In this document: positions 45,389 through 57,804 of the stretch, one piece after another
How positions within the stretch are numbered: the stretch's first letter is position 1
Layout of the letters: each line of letters starts with the position of its first letter
Assembly (NCBI GenBank): GCA_035578175.1
Contig: JAQMRL010000002.1
Span: 76,861,645-76,925,644, forward strand
Origin: Catonia carolina
Taxonomy: Eukaryota > Arthropoda > Insecta > Hemiptera > Achilidae
DNA length: 64,000 nucleotides
Direction: 5' to 3'
Made by a program: the position numbers and the translations under genes
The notes under the pieces: model-generated
Database searches by the model: none
What the model saw: only the letters and a program-made list of their open reading frames with translations
What the model was told of the DNA's origin: nothing

Positions 45389-45782
45389 CTGCCCATAACA
45401 GACAGGTGGAGTGTCAAATTATTTACACTCAATCTGTTAGTTGCAGGGCTGAAATAAATAGTTCTGTTTCTTGTCACATGGTCAGCCAATTAAATGACTG
45501 AATAATTTAAGAACAGAAGAGGTAGAGGTGTAAAAGACACTAATCAGAGTAATCTTCTCTGAAAGTAATGAATTTCATTGTACAGCCAAACCCTGTGGTG
45601 AATGAAGTGAAGTTGTCATTTACAGAGTGGAAAATATGTGCTTTTCAGAGGGCCCGGCATGCTGATAAGCGTAATTTTCCATTCAGTGAGGAAGGCAATG
45701 GTAAACCACCTCACTCCTCGCTTTACGTAGTAAAACCTCTACAGGTTCAAACCAGCCTTTTGGCTGATGACCTAAACAACAA
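45389..45782 (+). mobile_element. SL1, right-arm partner of 23351
   Basis: 394 bp, duplication TAATTCGTT on both sides. An 80-codon frame (MNFIVQPNPVVNEVK onward) is open. Confidence 0.93.
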
Positions 45783-45848
45783 TAATTCGTTAATTCTAAT
45801 AATTGATGAATTCAATTAACGAATTCACGTTCAATTTAACGTGAATTA

Positions 45849-45984
45849 AACAGCCAGCCTGTGGTGCAGTGGTCAGCGCAACTGGCTACTCTGCCGGGGT
45901 CCGAGGTTTGATTCCTGGTCAGTTTTGGCATTTTTTTATCTGTAAACCACCACATATCATTACCTACGCACAAGCCCAAGGCTT
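45849..45984 (+). mobile_element. SINE-C, right-arm partner of 23149
   Basis: CAGCCTGTGGTGCAGTGG, GGTTTGATTCCTGG, then the ACCACCACATATCATTACC tail. Confidence 0.75.
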
Positions 45985-45995
45985 ATGTAGGCATC

Positions 45996-46390
45996 GTTGT
46001 TGTTTAGGTCAACAGCCGAAACGCTGGTTTGAACCTCTAGAGGTTTTACTAAGTAAAACGAGGAGTGAGGTGGTGTACCATTGCCTTCCCCACTGAGTGG
46101 AAAAGTACGCTTATCAGCATGCCGGGCCCTCTGAAAAGCACATATTTTCCACTCTGTAAATGACAACTTCACTTCATTCACCACAGGGTTTGGCTGTACA
46201 ATGAAATTCATTACTTTCAGAGAAGGTTACTCTGATTAGTGTCTTTTACACCTCTACCTCTTCTGTTCTTAAATGAAACAGTCATTTAATTGGCTGACCA
46301 TGTGATAAGAAACAGAACTATTTATTTCAGCCCTGCAACGAACAGATCGAGTGTAAATAATTAGACACTCCACCTGTCTGTTATGGGCAG
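45996..46390 (-). mobile_element. SL1, right-arm partner of 22677
   Basis: Duplication ATGTAGGCATC on both sides. Lacks the nested poly-T piece found in the left copy. Confidence 0.92.
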
Positions 46391-46394
46391 ATGT

Positions 46395-46640
46395 AGGCAT
46401 CATCACTCAATAAAAAAAAAAAAAAATATGCTTAACAACAACTGTTTATCTCTCTCTCAATAACTGTATAATAGTACAAGGTGTGGCAATTAAAGAACCA
46501 GACTGATGCTGCTAACGGCAAATAGCGATCACATTGCGGCCCGTTGGAACATGTCTGTCCCAGTTGATGCTTCCCTGACCGTCAACTCAATGGGCATTCT
46601 TGAACATCCCTTAAGTCTCCTTTTAGCAAACGCCCGGTCA
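46395..46640 (-). repeat. Mariner-like terminal segment (tentative), right inner copy
   Basis: Partner of 22,425-22,660; GGTGTGGCAATTAAAGAACC at about 46,480. Confidence 0.45.
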
Positions 46641-46674
46641 AATCCTTATCTGAGCATCTTATCGAAAAGAATTT

Positions 46675-47595
46675 GGTGTGAAAAACTCGCACAACATTCT
46701 CTTGCGAATGTAAATAAAGAACGTAACCTAACATTAGTAATAAAACATTAGAAATAAAAAAAAAACTAACCTTAAAAAAACATAACCTTATTTTTTTAAT
46801 CATGAGCGAAGGACGTAAAATGAAAATCAACCTCAGTTTGGCTTAAGAATATGGAAAATAACTTTTTTACGCTAAACTAGGGTCTGTAGAAAAAAATGCA
46901 CAAATAAAAGTTGTAGATCTTTTAATTTTCTATAAATTTAATTATATACACTTTTGTCGGAAAAAGCATGCTAAGGACGAAATCTTTAAAAAAATCTATT
47001 TTTCCTACGATTTCGTGAGAAAAAAACAGAAAATCGCTAATTACCGCCAAACTAAGCAATATACAAAAAACTGTTCGAAATAAAAGTTGTAGGATTTTTA
47101 ATTGTCTACAGCTTTTATTATGTACACTTATGCATTTTAACGGTAAAATGTATTTAATTAAAGTTGTAGAGATTTTACAACGATCAACTTTTATTTCGTA
47201 TATTTCTTTGTAAAACGCTTAGTTTAGCAGTAATTATCGATTTTATGTGTTTTCTCACAAAAACGTGTAAAAATTAGATTTTTTTCAAGGTTTCGGCCTT
47301 AGTATGCACTTTACGACACAACTGTATATAAAAAAAACTTATAAGAAATAAAAAGATCGACAACTTTAATTTTGAGGATTTTTCTCTACGGAGCCTAGTT
47401 CAGCGTGAAAGAGTGATTTTCCGTATTTTTAAGCCAAACTGAGGTCGATTTACATTTAGCGTCTTTCACTCATGATTAAGTATGGTTTTGTTTTTTGAGG
47501 TTAGATTTTTGTTTGTTTCTAATATTGTATTACTAATGTTAGGGGATATTGGTCATTATTTGCATTGGCAAGAGAAAGTTGTGTGTGTTACACAC
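46675..47595. mobile_element. TLE tail-to-tail element, right arm
   Basis: Partner of 21,481-22,400, with inverted 3' ends at both borders. Confidence 0.78.
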
Positions 47596-47604
47596 AAGGG
47601 TTTT

Positions 47605-47796
47605 TTATAGTAAATTAAAAAATATGCTTTTCCAGTGCATGTTTAACATTTTGTTTATAAATAATAAATTTGTACCTGACAAAATTATTACAACGTTATC
47701 AAAATCCATATCACCATTAATCGAGTCGCTGAAAAAACCGAAATGTACAGTAGCAGAAAGAAAGACAATTTTCCAGACCACTTCTGTTATAAACAA
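47605..47796 (-). other. Conserved open segment, right-arm partner of 21280
   Basis: Same arrangement on the opposite strand; both strands stay open (minus EVVWKIVFLSATVHFGFF, plus VPDKIITTLSKSISPLIES). Coding direction unresolved. Confidence 0.3.
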
Positions 47797-47857
47797 TTTA
47801 ATTCTCGGCTTATTTCAATAGGTTGAAGATAATAAGTAAACAATGAAAAATACTTAC

Positions 47858-48349
47858 AGAAATTGTTTTATCTTCGACTTCCACCTTTGGTTTTTTGTCT
47901 CTGATCGTTACAATTGTACCCAAAGGAACTTTTGCCATTTCACTAAGAGGACTGTTCAATCTCTTACTAACCGAAATATTACTAACAATTTTCATGGTTG
48001 CAGGAACATTACTGACATTTGTAAAGTCTTCACTATTATCACTGACGTTATAATTTTTAATGTTTGTCAACGACAAATAAGACGCGGGAAGAGAATTTGA
48101 CATCGGAGACGACGCAGAAGTATCGTTGAATTCTGACTGACTAACATTCATTTTACGCTTTTTCAATGAACCACTTTCCGGCATTTCTAATTTCACTTCA
48201 TTTTGATGAACCATTTTAATGCCACAGTCAATGTCTACTAAATCTTTAACTTTAATATCGCCTTGGATATCAATCCAATCTGACGCAAATGGTTTTATCT
48301 TGTTACAGTCTCCATTGACCAGTATGTCTCTCGAAACATCACAAATAAC
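47858..48349 (-). CDS. Internal exon of the unrecognised gene, right arm (chimeric)
   Basis: 492 bp, 164 codons, open. TTTGTTACAG acceptor and GTAAGT donor. Its 5' part (VICDVS, NGDCNK, KKRKM) matches the broken left copy at 18438. Its 3' part (SLTNIK, NVPATMK, SKRLNSPLSEMAKVPLG, KPKVEVED) matches the intact left copy at 20730. The flanks follow the same rule: upstream is the TLE as at 17,427, downstream is the segment as at 21,219. This is what unequal crossing-over between the two tandem exon copies would produce. Function not recognised. Confidence 0.68.
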
Positions 48350-48359
48350 CTGTAACAAA

Positions 48360-49165
48360 AAAATCTGGTGTGAAACACTCACACAACTTTCTCTTGCCAA
48401 TGCAAATAATTAAGAATATACCAAACATTAGTAATAAAACATTAGAAATAAACAAAAAACTAACCTCAAAAAACATTACCTAATTTTAATCATGAGTGAA
48501 ACACGCAAAATGAAACTCGACCTCGTTTTGGCTTAAAAATACGGAAAATCACTCTTTCCGGTTCTGTAAACTAGGTTCTGTAGAGAAAAATGCTCTAAAT
48601 AAGAAATGTAGATCTTTTGATTTTCTATAAATTCGATGCTATACACGTTTGTCCTAAAATGCATACTAAGGCCAAAATCTTTAAAAAAATTGATTTTTCA
48701 CGTTTTCGTGAGAAAAAAACAGAAAATTCCTTATTACTGCTAAACTAAGCGTTATACAAAAAAATGTTTGAAACAAAGGTTGTAGGTTTTTAAATTCTCT
48801 ACAACTTTTATTATAGAAGTTTTTGCGTTAAAATTTATATTAAAGCCGTAATCTTGAAAAAACTACTTCTTTTCGTGAAAACAGCCTTACCGAGAATTTC
48901 AGCAAACATGGCGCCTACCCTATCTTATAGAGAATAAAAAATTGAGTAAACCCGGCGATTTTTAAAAAAATCGTAGCACCAGTTTTTGAAAAAAACACAC
49001 ACACAGACACACACACACCCACACAGACCAATCGCTAAAAGCATGTTTTTTGGGTTCAGGGGGTCTGAAAACGTATAGATCCGGTGAAAACTCGGTTTCG
49101 AAAAATCTACATGAAAACAATACTTTCCTTCCTATATATTCTATAGGCAAGAGAAAGTAAAAACG
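48360..49165 (-). mobile_element. TLE element, right-arm partner of 17427
   Basis: From AAATCTGGTGTGAAACACTC at left to TAGGCAAGAGAAAGTAAA at right, with a (CA)n run at 48,994-49,024. Part of the 5' interior (the CCGGACCCGACACG block) is missing. Confidence 0.78.
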
Positions 49166-49189
49166 GCAATATTGAAATTTATATGCCAA

Positions 49190-50275
49190 AGTGAGGTTAT
49201 ATCATTAGATGATGATGATAATAAAGGAATTTACTTACATCATGGTAATATTACGTTTATAATCCGATTCAGCATGCAAAAAACAATCGATTTTGAAAAA
49301 AAATTGCTACAAATGGTGATAGGCCAATTTAAATAATTTTAAATAATTACTAATTAGTATTTAAATTTCTGCAGTCTCAAAATATTAACCTGGTTGTAGA
49401 GGAAATATTTCAGCATTGAACACTTCTACATATCACATTATAAAGTCTTTCATTTTACTTTAAAACAAACATTAAGAACTAAATGCAAAACTCTTTTCAT
49501 GAACATCGAAAGTAAATACAGTTTAAAAGAAAATTCAAAATTTATTCAACGTGTGGCTTGTGGTAAGCGTAAAATATTTACACCACTTTTACTGACAATC
49601 AACTGACAAAGAAAGACAAAACTTATTTTTATTAAACGTCTGTGGGTCACCATCATTGGTATGACTATTACCCAGTAAACAAAAACACAATTAAATGTGA
49701 TACGAGAAAAATTAAATTATTGGTAAAATGAAACAATTTTAATAATAAAAACGAAAAATATTCAATTGATCTAAACAATCATAGATAAAATACAAATTAT
49801 TTAAGAAATCAAGTTTATAAACCAACTGACGAATGCATCCATTTTGTTTAATAATGGGCTGGCTAATTGTTACAGCAAGTGATGAAAATAAATCCGTTTT
49901 TGTCTAAATATTCAGTTCCTAGATTAATCATTCTAAACTAAACTATGACCATTACGTACTTTCATTATTAATTTTGTATTGTAAACAAATCACAAACAAC
50001 TTCCCAAACAATCGATTATAAAATTATAGTTTGATGCAACTGCAAACAAATGGGAAAGGAATAAACCTAAACGCTGTTGTGACACAGTTAAATGTAATCC
50101 ACTCTAATAATTAATTTATACTCACATTAATTTAACACAACGGAAATTCAAGTACCACTTAAAGTTCTCCTCAACTACTATGATTTCTAATTAATCTTAC
50201 ACGTCATTAATTTTAATTAGAAATAGACGATCATTATCACGGCGTGTCTACAAAGCGAACGCTTCTTCAACCTAG
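49190..50275 (-). other. Right-arm counterpart of 13,691-14,805
   Basis: Collinear in reverse. No reading frame. Not duplicated a second time as on the left. Confidence 0.6.
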
Positions 50276-50530
50276 GGATGTTTCGATATTAATGATATCA
50301 ATAAATATCGATATTCTCGTTTAGATATTGCGATATTAGTATCGATACAAAAGATTCGAAAATATTTAATCATTAATTATTCATCCTTTATCATTAAATG
50401 TATTCTAAATCATTAAACATGTATCCTTTCTTAAACATCGATATCAATTGTCAATATTGATATCGATAATGAATATCGGAACTAGTCTGATATCGTAACA
50501 TCACTAAAATAATTAGCTTCAACGAAAGAC
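50275..50530. mobile_element. ATCGATAT-rich hAT-type MITE, right-arm copy
   Basis: TAGGGATGTTTCGATATTAA to AACATCACTA; partner of 13,450-13,690. Confidence 0.6.
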
Positions 50531-50899
50531 TTTTGGAACATTTTTAAAACTTTTCTTCAATAATCGATATAAAGCGTATATATTAGACACTTACATAACT
50601 GCTTAAGTGGTAATTTAATTTTAATATACGTTTTTTTTTATAGTTACATTATGTCTCTCGCAATTATTTAAGAAATATCCTATCGACCCAATTGAAGTAA
50701 ATTATTAAATTTCTCTTGCAGTGTCTCTTTTTATATCTTTTAATCTTTTTATACTTTAAAATCAGTTAAAAGTTTCCGTGTGTGATAAAATTTGTCTTCG
50801 CATATTAAATTATACGACACAAAATGTTCACACAGTTGTTGTTATGGCAACACTGAAGTTTGATTTGATGCGTACATGTTTTAAAAACGTTTGCTTTAT

Positions 50900-52330
50900 T
50901 GAATTATACTGATTAATTATTGCTACACGAACCAAAATGGAGTTTCTGTTTTCATTACAACTGAAATAAATTCTATTTTAGTCGTGTTTATCTTGGACCG
51001 TACAAAATTAGACTGTTGTTGTTTAGGTCAACAGCCGAAAGGCTGGTTTGAACCTCTAGAGGTTTACTAAGTAAAACGAGGAGTGAGGTGGTTTACATTT
51101 GCCTTCCTCACTGAGTGGAAAAGTACGCTTATCAGCATGCCGCGCCCTCTGAAAAGCACATATTTTCCACTCTGTAAATGACACCTTCACTTCATTCACC
51201 ACAGGGTCTGGCTGTACAATGAAATTCATTACTTTCAGAGAAGATAACTCTGATTAGTGTCACAATTCACCTCTACCTCTTCTGTTCTTAAATGATTCAG
51301 TCAGTTAATTGACTGACCATGTGATAAGAAACAAACCTATTTATTTTAGCCCTGCAACGAACCGATTGAGTGTAAATAATTTGACTCTCCACCTGTCTGT
51401 TATGGACAGAAAAGTAGACTAACTTTTATAATTTTTCATCTAGTAGTGCAGGGGAATACCAAATCTTTCTAGTGAACATTCATTAATAAGAATGTAGTTT
51501 GCACCTTCACCAGAAACAAATCATTACAACTGGAAGTAGGGTAAATTACACATAAGGTTGTTTTTTTGCATCCAGGAGACTCCAAAGGGAGTATAAGACA
51601 TGTCAAGATAAAACTGATAAACAAAAAGTTTATCACAATGTTTAAACAAAATTCATCACTTACTACCAAAAATCTGCTACTGCTTAGTTCAGTAAGCATG
51701 TCATGAACCCCATTGTATCAATTACCAAAATAAATTAAAAAGTCAAACACATTGATAGATTAATTCATCACTTACCAATAATTTTTCCCCGCTACTGCCT
51801 AAACTCAGTAGGCTTTGTACTTATTGAATTATACTGATTACTTATTACAACACGAACAGAAATGGGGTTTCTGTTGTCATTAAAACTGAAATAAATTCTA
51901 TTTAAGTCGTGTTTCTCTTGCGTTGTACAAAAGTAGATTAATTTTTATAATTTTTCATGTAGTGATGCAAAGGGAAGACCATTTTTATCTTTCTAGTGAA
52001 TATTCATAAATAAGAATGTTTTTTTTTGCATCCAGGAGACTCTAAAGAGAGTATAGGACATGTCAAGATAAAACTGAAAGTTTATCACCAATGATAAATT
52101 CATCACTTACCACCAAAAAATTGTTTCTGCTACTGCTTACTTCAGTAGACTTGTCATGAATCCAATTGAATCAAAAATATCACACAAAATTAAAAATAAA
52201 AAAGTCCAAAACAATGATAAATTCATCACTTACCAATAATTTTTTCCTGCTACTGATTAACTCAGTAGGCTTGTCATGAACCCCTTTGTATCAAATAGTA
52301 CACAATATTTGTTTAATTAGAAGTTAAATA
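50900..52330 (-). repeat. Tandem cassette, right-arm counterpart of 11,560-13,066
   Basis: Contains the same paired CATCACTTACC motifs (complement of GGTAAGTGATG), with SL1 at 51015-51409 splitting one unit. Confidence 0.8.
51015..51409 (-). mobile_element. SL1, right-arm partner of 12436
   Basis: Borders TTGTTGTTTAGG and TTATGGACAG; flank AAAAGTAGACT duplicated with one change. No nested SINE. Confidence 0.9.
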
Positions 52331-52603
52331 CTTTCAACCGAAAACTATTTAGAAAGGATTTCGTGCACACTGTAAAATGTTTCATCAATCAAATATTGTT
52401 TTAGCTTTTTTTTTAAAATGACTTAAAATGTCACAACTTTTTAAATCTTGTGGCAATTTATTGATGTATTTTCTACCTGCATAAGTTGGTTTTTGTTTTA
52501 AATTATTTAGTGTCGCAATTAGCAACATAAAAATCGATTGTGTTTCTCGTGCAGTAGTTGTGAACATCTAAGTTCTGTAAAAAGGTATTTTGCTTTAAAG
52601 ACA

Positions 52604-52997
52604 TTGTTATTTAGGTGATGAGCCTGTAGGCTGGTTTGAACCAGTACAGGTTTCCTTAAGTAAAACAAAGAGTGAGGTGGTTTACCATTGCCACAACTCA
52701 CGGAGTGGAAAAGTACACTTATCAGCATGCCAGGACCTCTGAGAAGCAAATATTTCCCACTCTGCAAAAGACACCTTCACTTCATTCACCACAGGATCTG
52801 GCTCTATAATAAAATTCATTACTTGCAGAGGAGACAACTCTGATTAGTGTCTTTTAAACCTTTACCTCTTCTGTTCTTAAATGATTCAGTCATTTAACTG
52901 GGTGACCATGTGATAAGAAACAGAACTATTTATTTTAGCCTTGCAACTAACAGATTGAGTGTAAACAATTTGACACTCCACCTGCCTGTTATGGGCA
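52604..52997 (-). mobile_element. Single SL1, counterpart of the left triple array
   Basis: One unit with borders ATTGTTATTTAGGTGATG and TTATGGGCAG. Confidence 0.9.
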
Positions 52998-53299
52998 GTT
53001 ACATACATTATCACTTCAACAAATGTACAGAGAAGGAACTGAAAGATCATAACACAACTGGCATTGGGTCTAATCATTACATAATCACAATACAATTACA
53101 GCTGATTAATTAATTAAACCCGATTATGTTAATGTACCAGTAATAAACACTCCTCAAACTCCCAACCTTAATGGCCTACCGAAACCAAACACTGATTTAC
53201 ATTTAATAAAACAAAAAACTGGTATACCACGTATAACATATCTTATCAATTTACATTAACGCTTTTAAAGCATCTACATTTTTGTATTCTTATCTAAAA

Positions 53300-54870
53300 A
53301 ATATGATGTGAAACACAAACAACTTTCTCTTGCCAAAGGAAATAATTAACAATAAACCTAACGTTAATAATACAGCATTAAAAATAAACAAAAAACTAAC
53401 CTCACTAAACATAATCTAATTTTAATCATACATGTAAGACGCAAAATGAAAATCAACCTCAGTTTGGCTTAAAAATATGGAAAATCACTCTTTCACGCTA
53501 AACCAGGCTCTGTAGAAAAAATCCTCTAAATAAAACATGCAGATCTTTTAATTTCCTATAAATTTGATTATGTGCACTTTTGACATTTAGTGCATACTAA
53601 GGCCGAAATCTTAAAAAAATCAATTTTTTACACATTTTAGTGAGAAAAAACAGAAAATCGCTAATTACCGCTAAACTATTATACAAAGAAATGTTTGAAA
53701 TAAAAGTTATAGGATTTAAAATTTACTACAATTTTTTTTATATACATTTTTGCGCTAAAATGCATGTTAAAGCAACAATCTCAGAAAAACAATTTTTTTA
53801 CATGCAAACAGCCTCACCAAGAATTTAAGAAAACATGGCACCTACCCTATCTTGTAGAGCATAAAAAAATAAGTAAATGAGGCGATTTAAAAAAAATCGT
53901 AGGACCAGTTTTTGAGAAAATCGCAAAAAAGTGAAAAATTACACGAATAAACTACTATTTCTGGTTGACCGATTATGATGAAAATGTTCGTGTCGGGTCC
54001 GGTAGTGACATGAAAACAATACTGTAACAGGAACGAAGAGGAGATGAGATTGCGCACGAAGGTTCCAGAATTCCATTCATGGAGATAATTAGGGAATAAT
54101 AAAAATAGCAATAGTGAATGACAGTTTTACAATGATGACCATAAAGGTGTGTCTATTCACAAAAGTTGTAAAAACTATCGTGTAGTACGCCTATTATAAA
54201 AGTTCAGGTATACTATTGTGTACAGCTATTTTTATGAAGTTGTTTACGTTTTCTATTTACAATAGTTGAATTGTTAACAAAGTGATTTTTCTAGCATTCA
54301 TTAATAAAGAGTTATTATTTTTGTACTTTATGATCTCCCTACTTTGTTCTGGAACGATCTTTGTGAATGATTATAAAAGGAGACCCCCGAGCGCGGTCCA
54401 GTCAGTATCCGTTTGATCTTCGACAAACGATTACCGGGTTTGTTATAGCAGGTTAACAATTCCGAGCATTGTTTGGTCAACGACTGTTATACTGCCTTTG
54501 TTGTGTGTGTATTGTGTAAAATCTTTTGTGAGTGTATTGTAAAGTTAATGTGTAAATTTTGTGAGTTCAGTTTGCGTTTTGTATGTTAGTGTAATCTATA
54601 AAAGTGATTGTAAGTACGCTAAGTAAGTTATTAAGTTATTTATTGTTTGTTATTTATCTTAAGTGAATTATTAAATCATTTATTGTATTTCTTAGTTATA
54701 ATTAGTTTAATCATTTACTTTGTAATCTTTTAGTGAAATAAATATCTGTAATTGTAAACTTTACTGTATTAATTATTTAATTACCTAGATCCCGAAACGG
54801 ACCTTAGCAATAAGTGTCACAATACTTTCCTTCCTATATATACATATAGGCAAGAGAAAGTAAAAAAATG
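53300..54870 (-). mobile_element. TLE element interrupted by a solo LTR
   Basis: Partner of 9,055-9,825 with the same internal deletion. The LTR splits it near its 5' end. Confidence 0.8.
54023..54821 (+). mobile_element. Solo LTR (799 bp)
   Basis: Starts TGTAACAGG, ends GTGTCACA, 4-bp duplication ATAC (54019-54022, 54822-54825). Contains TATAAAAG at about 54,372 with a TCAGT initiator-like site about 30 bases later, and AATAAA at about 54,739, the usual LTR promoter and polyadenylation order. The left arm has the empty site. No internal retroelement genes. Ty3/Gypsy or BEL type cannot be decided. Confidence 0.82.
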
Positions 54871-55145
54871 GATACAGCATTAAGAACACACTACATATAA
54901 TAAAAAAGTTTTTATTTACAAAAAAAAAATTTACTTAGAAACTTTGACGTGAAAATTGCAATCAGGTTATTAAAATATGATTGGTCAACCTGCATGGTGA
55001 AATAATTCCACAACAGCGTTTTCGTTTAAAAAAATACAATTGGCTAACCTTGCAACAAATTCCACCACAAGAATAAACTTGATGATCATAACATAACTGG
55101 CATTGAGTCTAATCATTACATAATCAGAATACAATCACAACTGAT

Positions 55146-55424
55146 TTGATAATTAACACAAATGCATATGAGAGAAAATTAAACAGGCAACATTATGCTA
55201 TCATTTATAAATTGGATAATGTTAATGTACCAGTAATAAACAATCCTCAAGCTCCCAACCTTAATGCCCTACAAAAACCAAACAGTGATGTACGTTTAAT
55301 AAAACACAAAACTGGTATACCACCTATAACATCTCTTATCGATTACATTAATGTTCCTGAAGCATCTACATTTTTATATTCTTATCTAAAAAAAGATACA
55401 CCATTAATAACACACTACAAATAA
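55146..55424 (+). pseudogene. Penelope-like reading frame, right arm outer copy
   Basis: 92 codons with VRLIKHKTGIPPITSLIDYIN and STFLYSYLKK. Mirror of 8444-8782. Confidence 0.35.
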
Positions 55425-56214
55425 TAAACAAATACAAAATAATAAAGCTAATGAAAAACAAACAATGATGTCTTTCCGTATAAGAGATATCTACATGTAT
55501 ACACAAAATAAAAAACCTTTAGAGTTGTAAAAGATAAATCAACAAAATGTACAATTATAGCACAGATGAAAATTAAATAATACAAATTATCAATTCATTA
55601 GGTCAATCAATTAAAAAGTAAACTAATTAATTCAATATCAATTGAAAACATCAATAAATTAGGTTTGATTTAATTAATTAAACAGGATGATAAATGTTTT
55701 TGATAAAAGTATATTATGCATGACTACTACCAATAATTTGTCTAACCACCCACACTCAATAAACTGACAGCTTATTACAGTATTCTATACAGACCACTCA
55801 ATTATTTACAATATCAGAAACTATTAAAAAAGTAAATAAAATATAACAAATGTTATGTAATAAAATATATATCCAATAAAACCAAATTAATTAAAAAAAA
55901 AAACTTTCATTTGAAAACTAATTATAACTTTATAACATTACTTTAGCACAAAAATTATACATAAATCACATTTTAAAACACCTTCTAGAAAAATATAACC
56001 ATACAGAAGAGAAATCATACATTTTATTAAAAATTTCAAAACATCTAATAAAAACAATTTACCAACACAACTAAAAAAGGAGATGTAAATGGAATGAAAT
56101 TGTTCGTGAAATTGCATGTAGTAATGAGGATTTGTATAAATTTTATTTTGCTACGACTAGTTGTAATTTTCATTCAAATTATAATGAACAACAAAAATCA
56201 CTGAAATGTGACTA

Positions 56215-57531
56215 CAATAAACCCTCGGGTTCCTGCCCCTCAGAGTATGCGATCAGATTTTAAAGGAACCTAAACATTGCCAACAAAAGGCACAAACAGT
56301 GTTAAGCAGGAAGGCTACACTGTTACAAAATGATAGTTTTCATCCAATAATACAATCGATGTTTTAGAAAATTAAATAATAAACGGTAGTACTCTAGATA
56401 TGAATTATGGTAAGGAGAGTGGTGAGCAAGACGTGCGTCTGCATTAGTATAGTCTTGTACGTACTGCAATAGCGCAGCGTATCTAATCAACAATGGAACA
56501 AACAGCATGGCTACAAAATACAACGGGTGTTGTCAATTATCAACAACACTCTGAGTGTACATCTAACTGTAGGTGGGAGGGAGGAGGGGTATGCAGGGTC
56601 CAAGTAGTCAAGTATGCGCATGCGTTCACACCACTTTGTTTCTAAAATGGTTTTACAAAGTTAAATAATGCACAACCCCAGTACACAATGCTACCTTTAA
56701 CTGTAGTGGGGATACCAGACCTCGGGATTATCCCCTCCCACAAATTGTACGCTCCCTCCCGCCGCACTAAACCCTTATTATTAGGTCTTTTTTTTGGGTT
56801 TAACGTCTGACTGTTTTGCAAATATCTGCTAATGCAGACGATGAAGGATGAAATGAATTTTTTGTAACGTATGAAAAAATGCCATGCCCGAGTGGGATTC
56901 GAACCCAAGACCGCGTGATGAGAGGCGAGCACATTACCAACATCGCCAACCTATATACGTTAGGTCGATCACCTTAGCACGTTAGGTCAATCACCTATCT
57001 TTAGTCTACAACTGTGTCGTGGGCGTGGAGATACGTACACACGTCCTCATTCAACTTGCAAGTTAGTTTACTTTTGGCCACTACGTTTTATTGTTACTAG
57101 TGACTGTCATTTAATAATCATTTGTGCTTTTTTCTTACAAAATGGCCTCAGTCAATACCAATTGTAAACGTGTTGTACTTAATATTGGTGATAAAATAAC
57201 AATAATTTAAATGTTAAAATCTGGGGTATTAACCAATTCTATAATCAATGACAACGGAATCAGGAAGTTGGCGATATATAAAAAGAATCTGGTAAAAAAT
57301 AAAATCATCATTGTTTAAATTTAGAATCTGAATAAAATCAAATTTAAAATTTAAATGTTTAAATCAAATTAAAATTTGAAATCTATCAGTACACCTACTC
57401 AACCTTAAACTAAATCTGTAGCCCGAAAACAAAAAACATTTCGGGAATGAAAACCCCCGATTATCAGATTTCTCAATTACCCGACCAAAAGCCTGCCCCA
57501 TACAGGTCTGATAAGTGAGGAGGATTTACTC
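56215..57531 (-). mobile_element. Tigger-like element, family 2, copy 4, with nested SINE-A
   Basis: Partner of 5573-6677. The transposase remnant at 57,141-57,320 has a stop after IGDKITII. Contains SINE-A at 56788-56959. Confidence 0.8.
56788..56959 (-). mobile_element. SINE-A, full copy
   Basis: 7-bp duplication TTAGGTC (56781-56787, 56960-56966). The minus strand shows GGTTCGAATCCCACTCGGGC. Right arm only. Confidence 0.92.
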
Positions 57532-57804
57532 TACTTTATATCAAATTACAGCCAACATATTCATACAAATGACACAAGGTACGTCTTTTAAAAAGATTTC
57601 AACAAAATTATATTCAATCTTTAATATTTTATATGCTTACATGGTGTGACCGTAAAACAAGCAAGTTGAAGGAAATAAAATCATATTAATTAGAAAAATT
57701 TATAAACCATCAATAATTGGTAAGTAAAATTACAGTATTATAACAATAAAACGGACGAAAGTACACAAACATTTTGATGAGATATTTTAATGAAAAAGTT
57801 ACTT

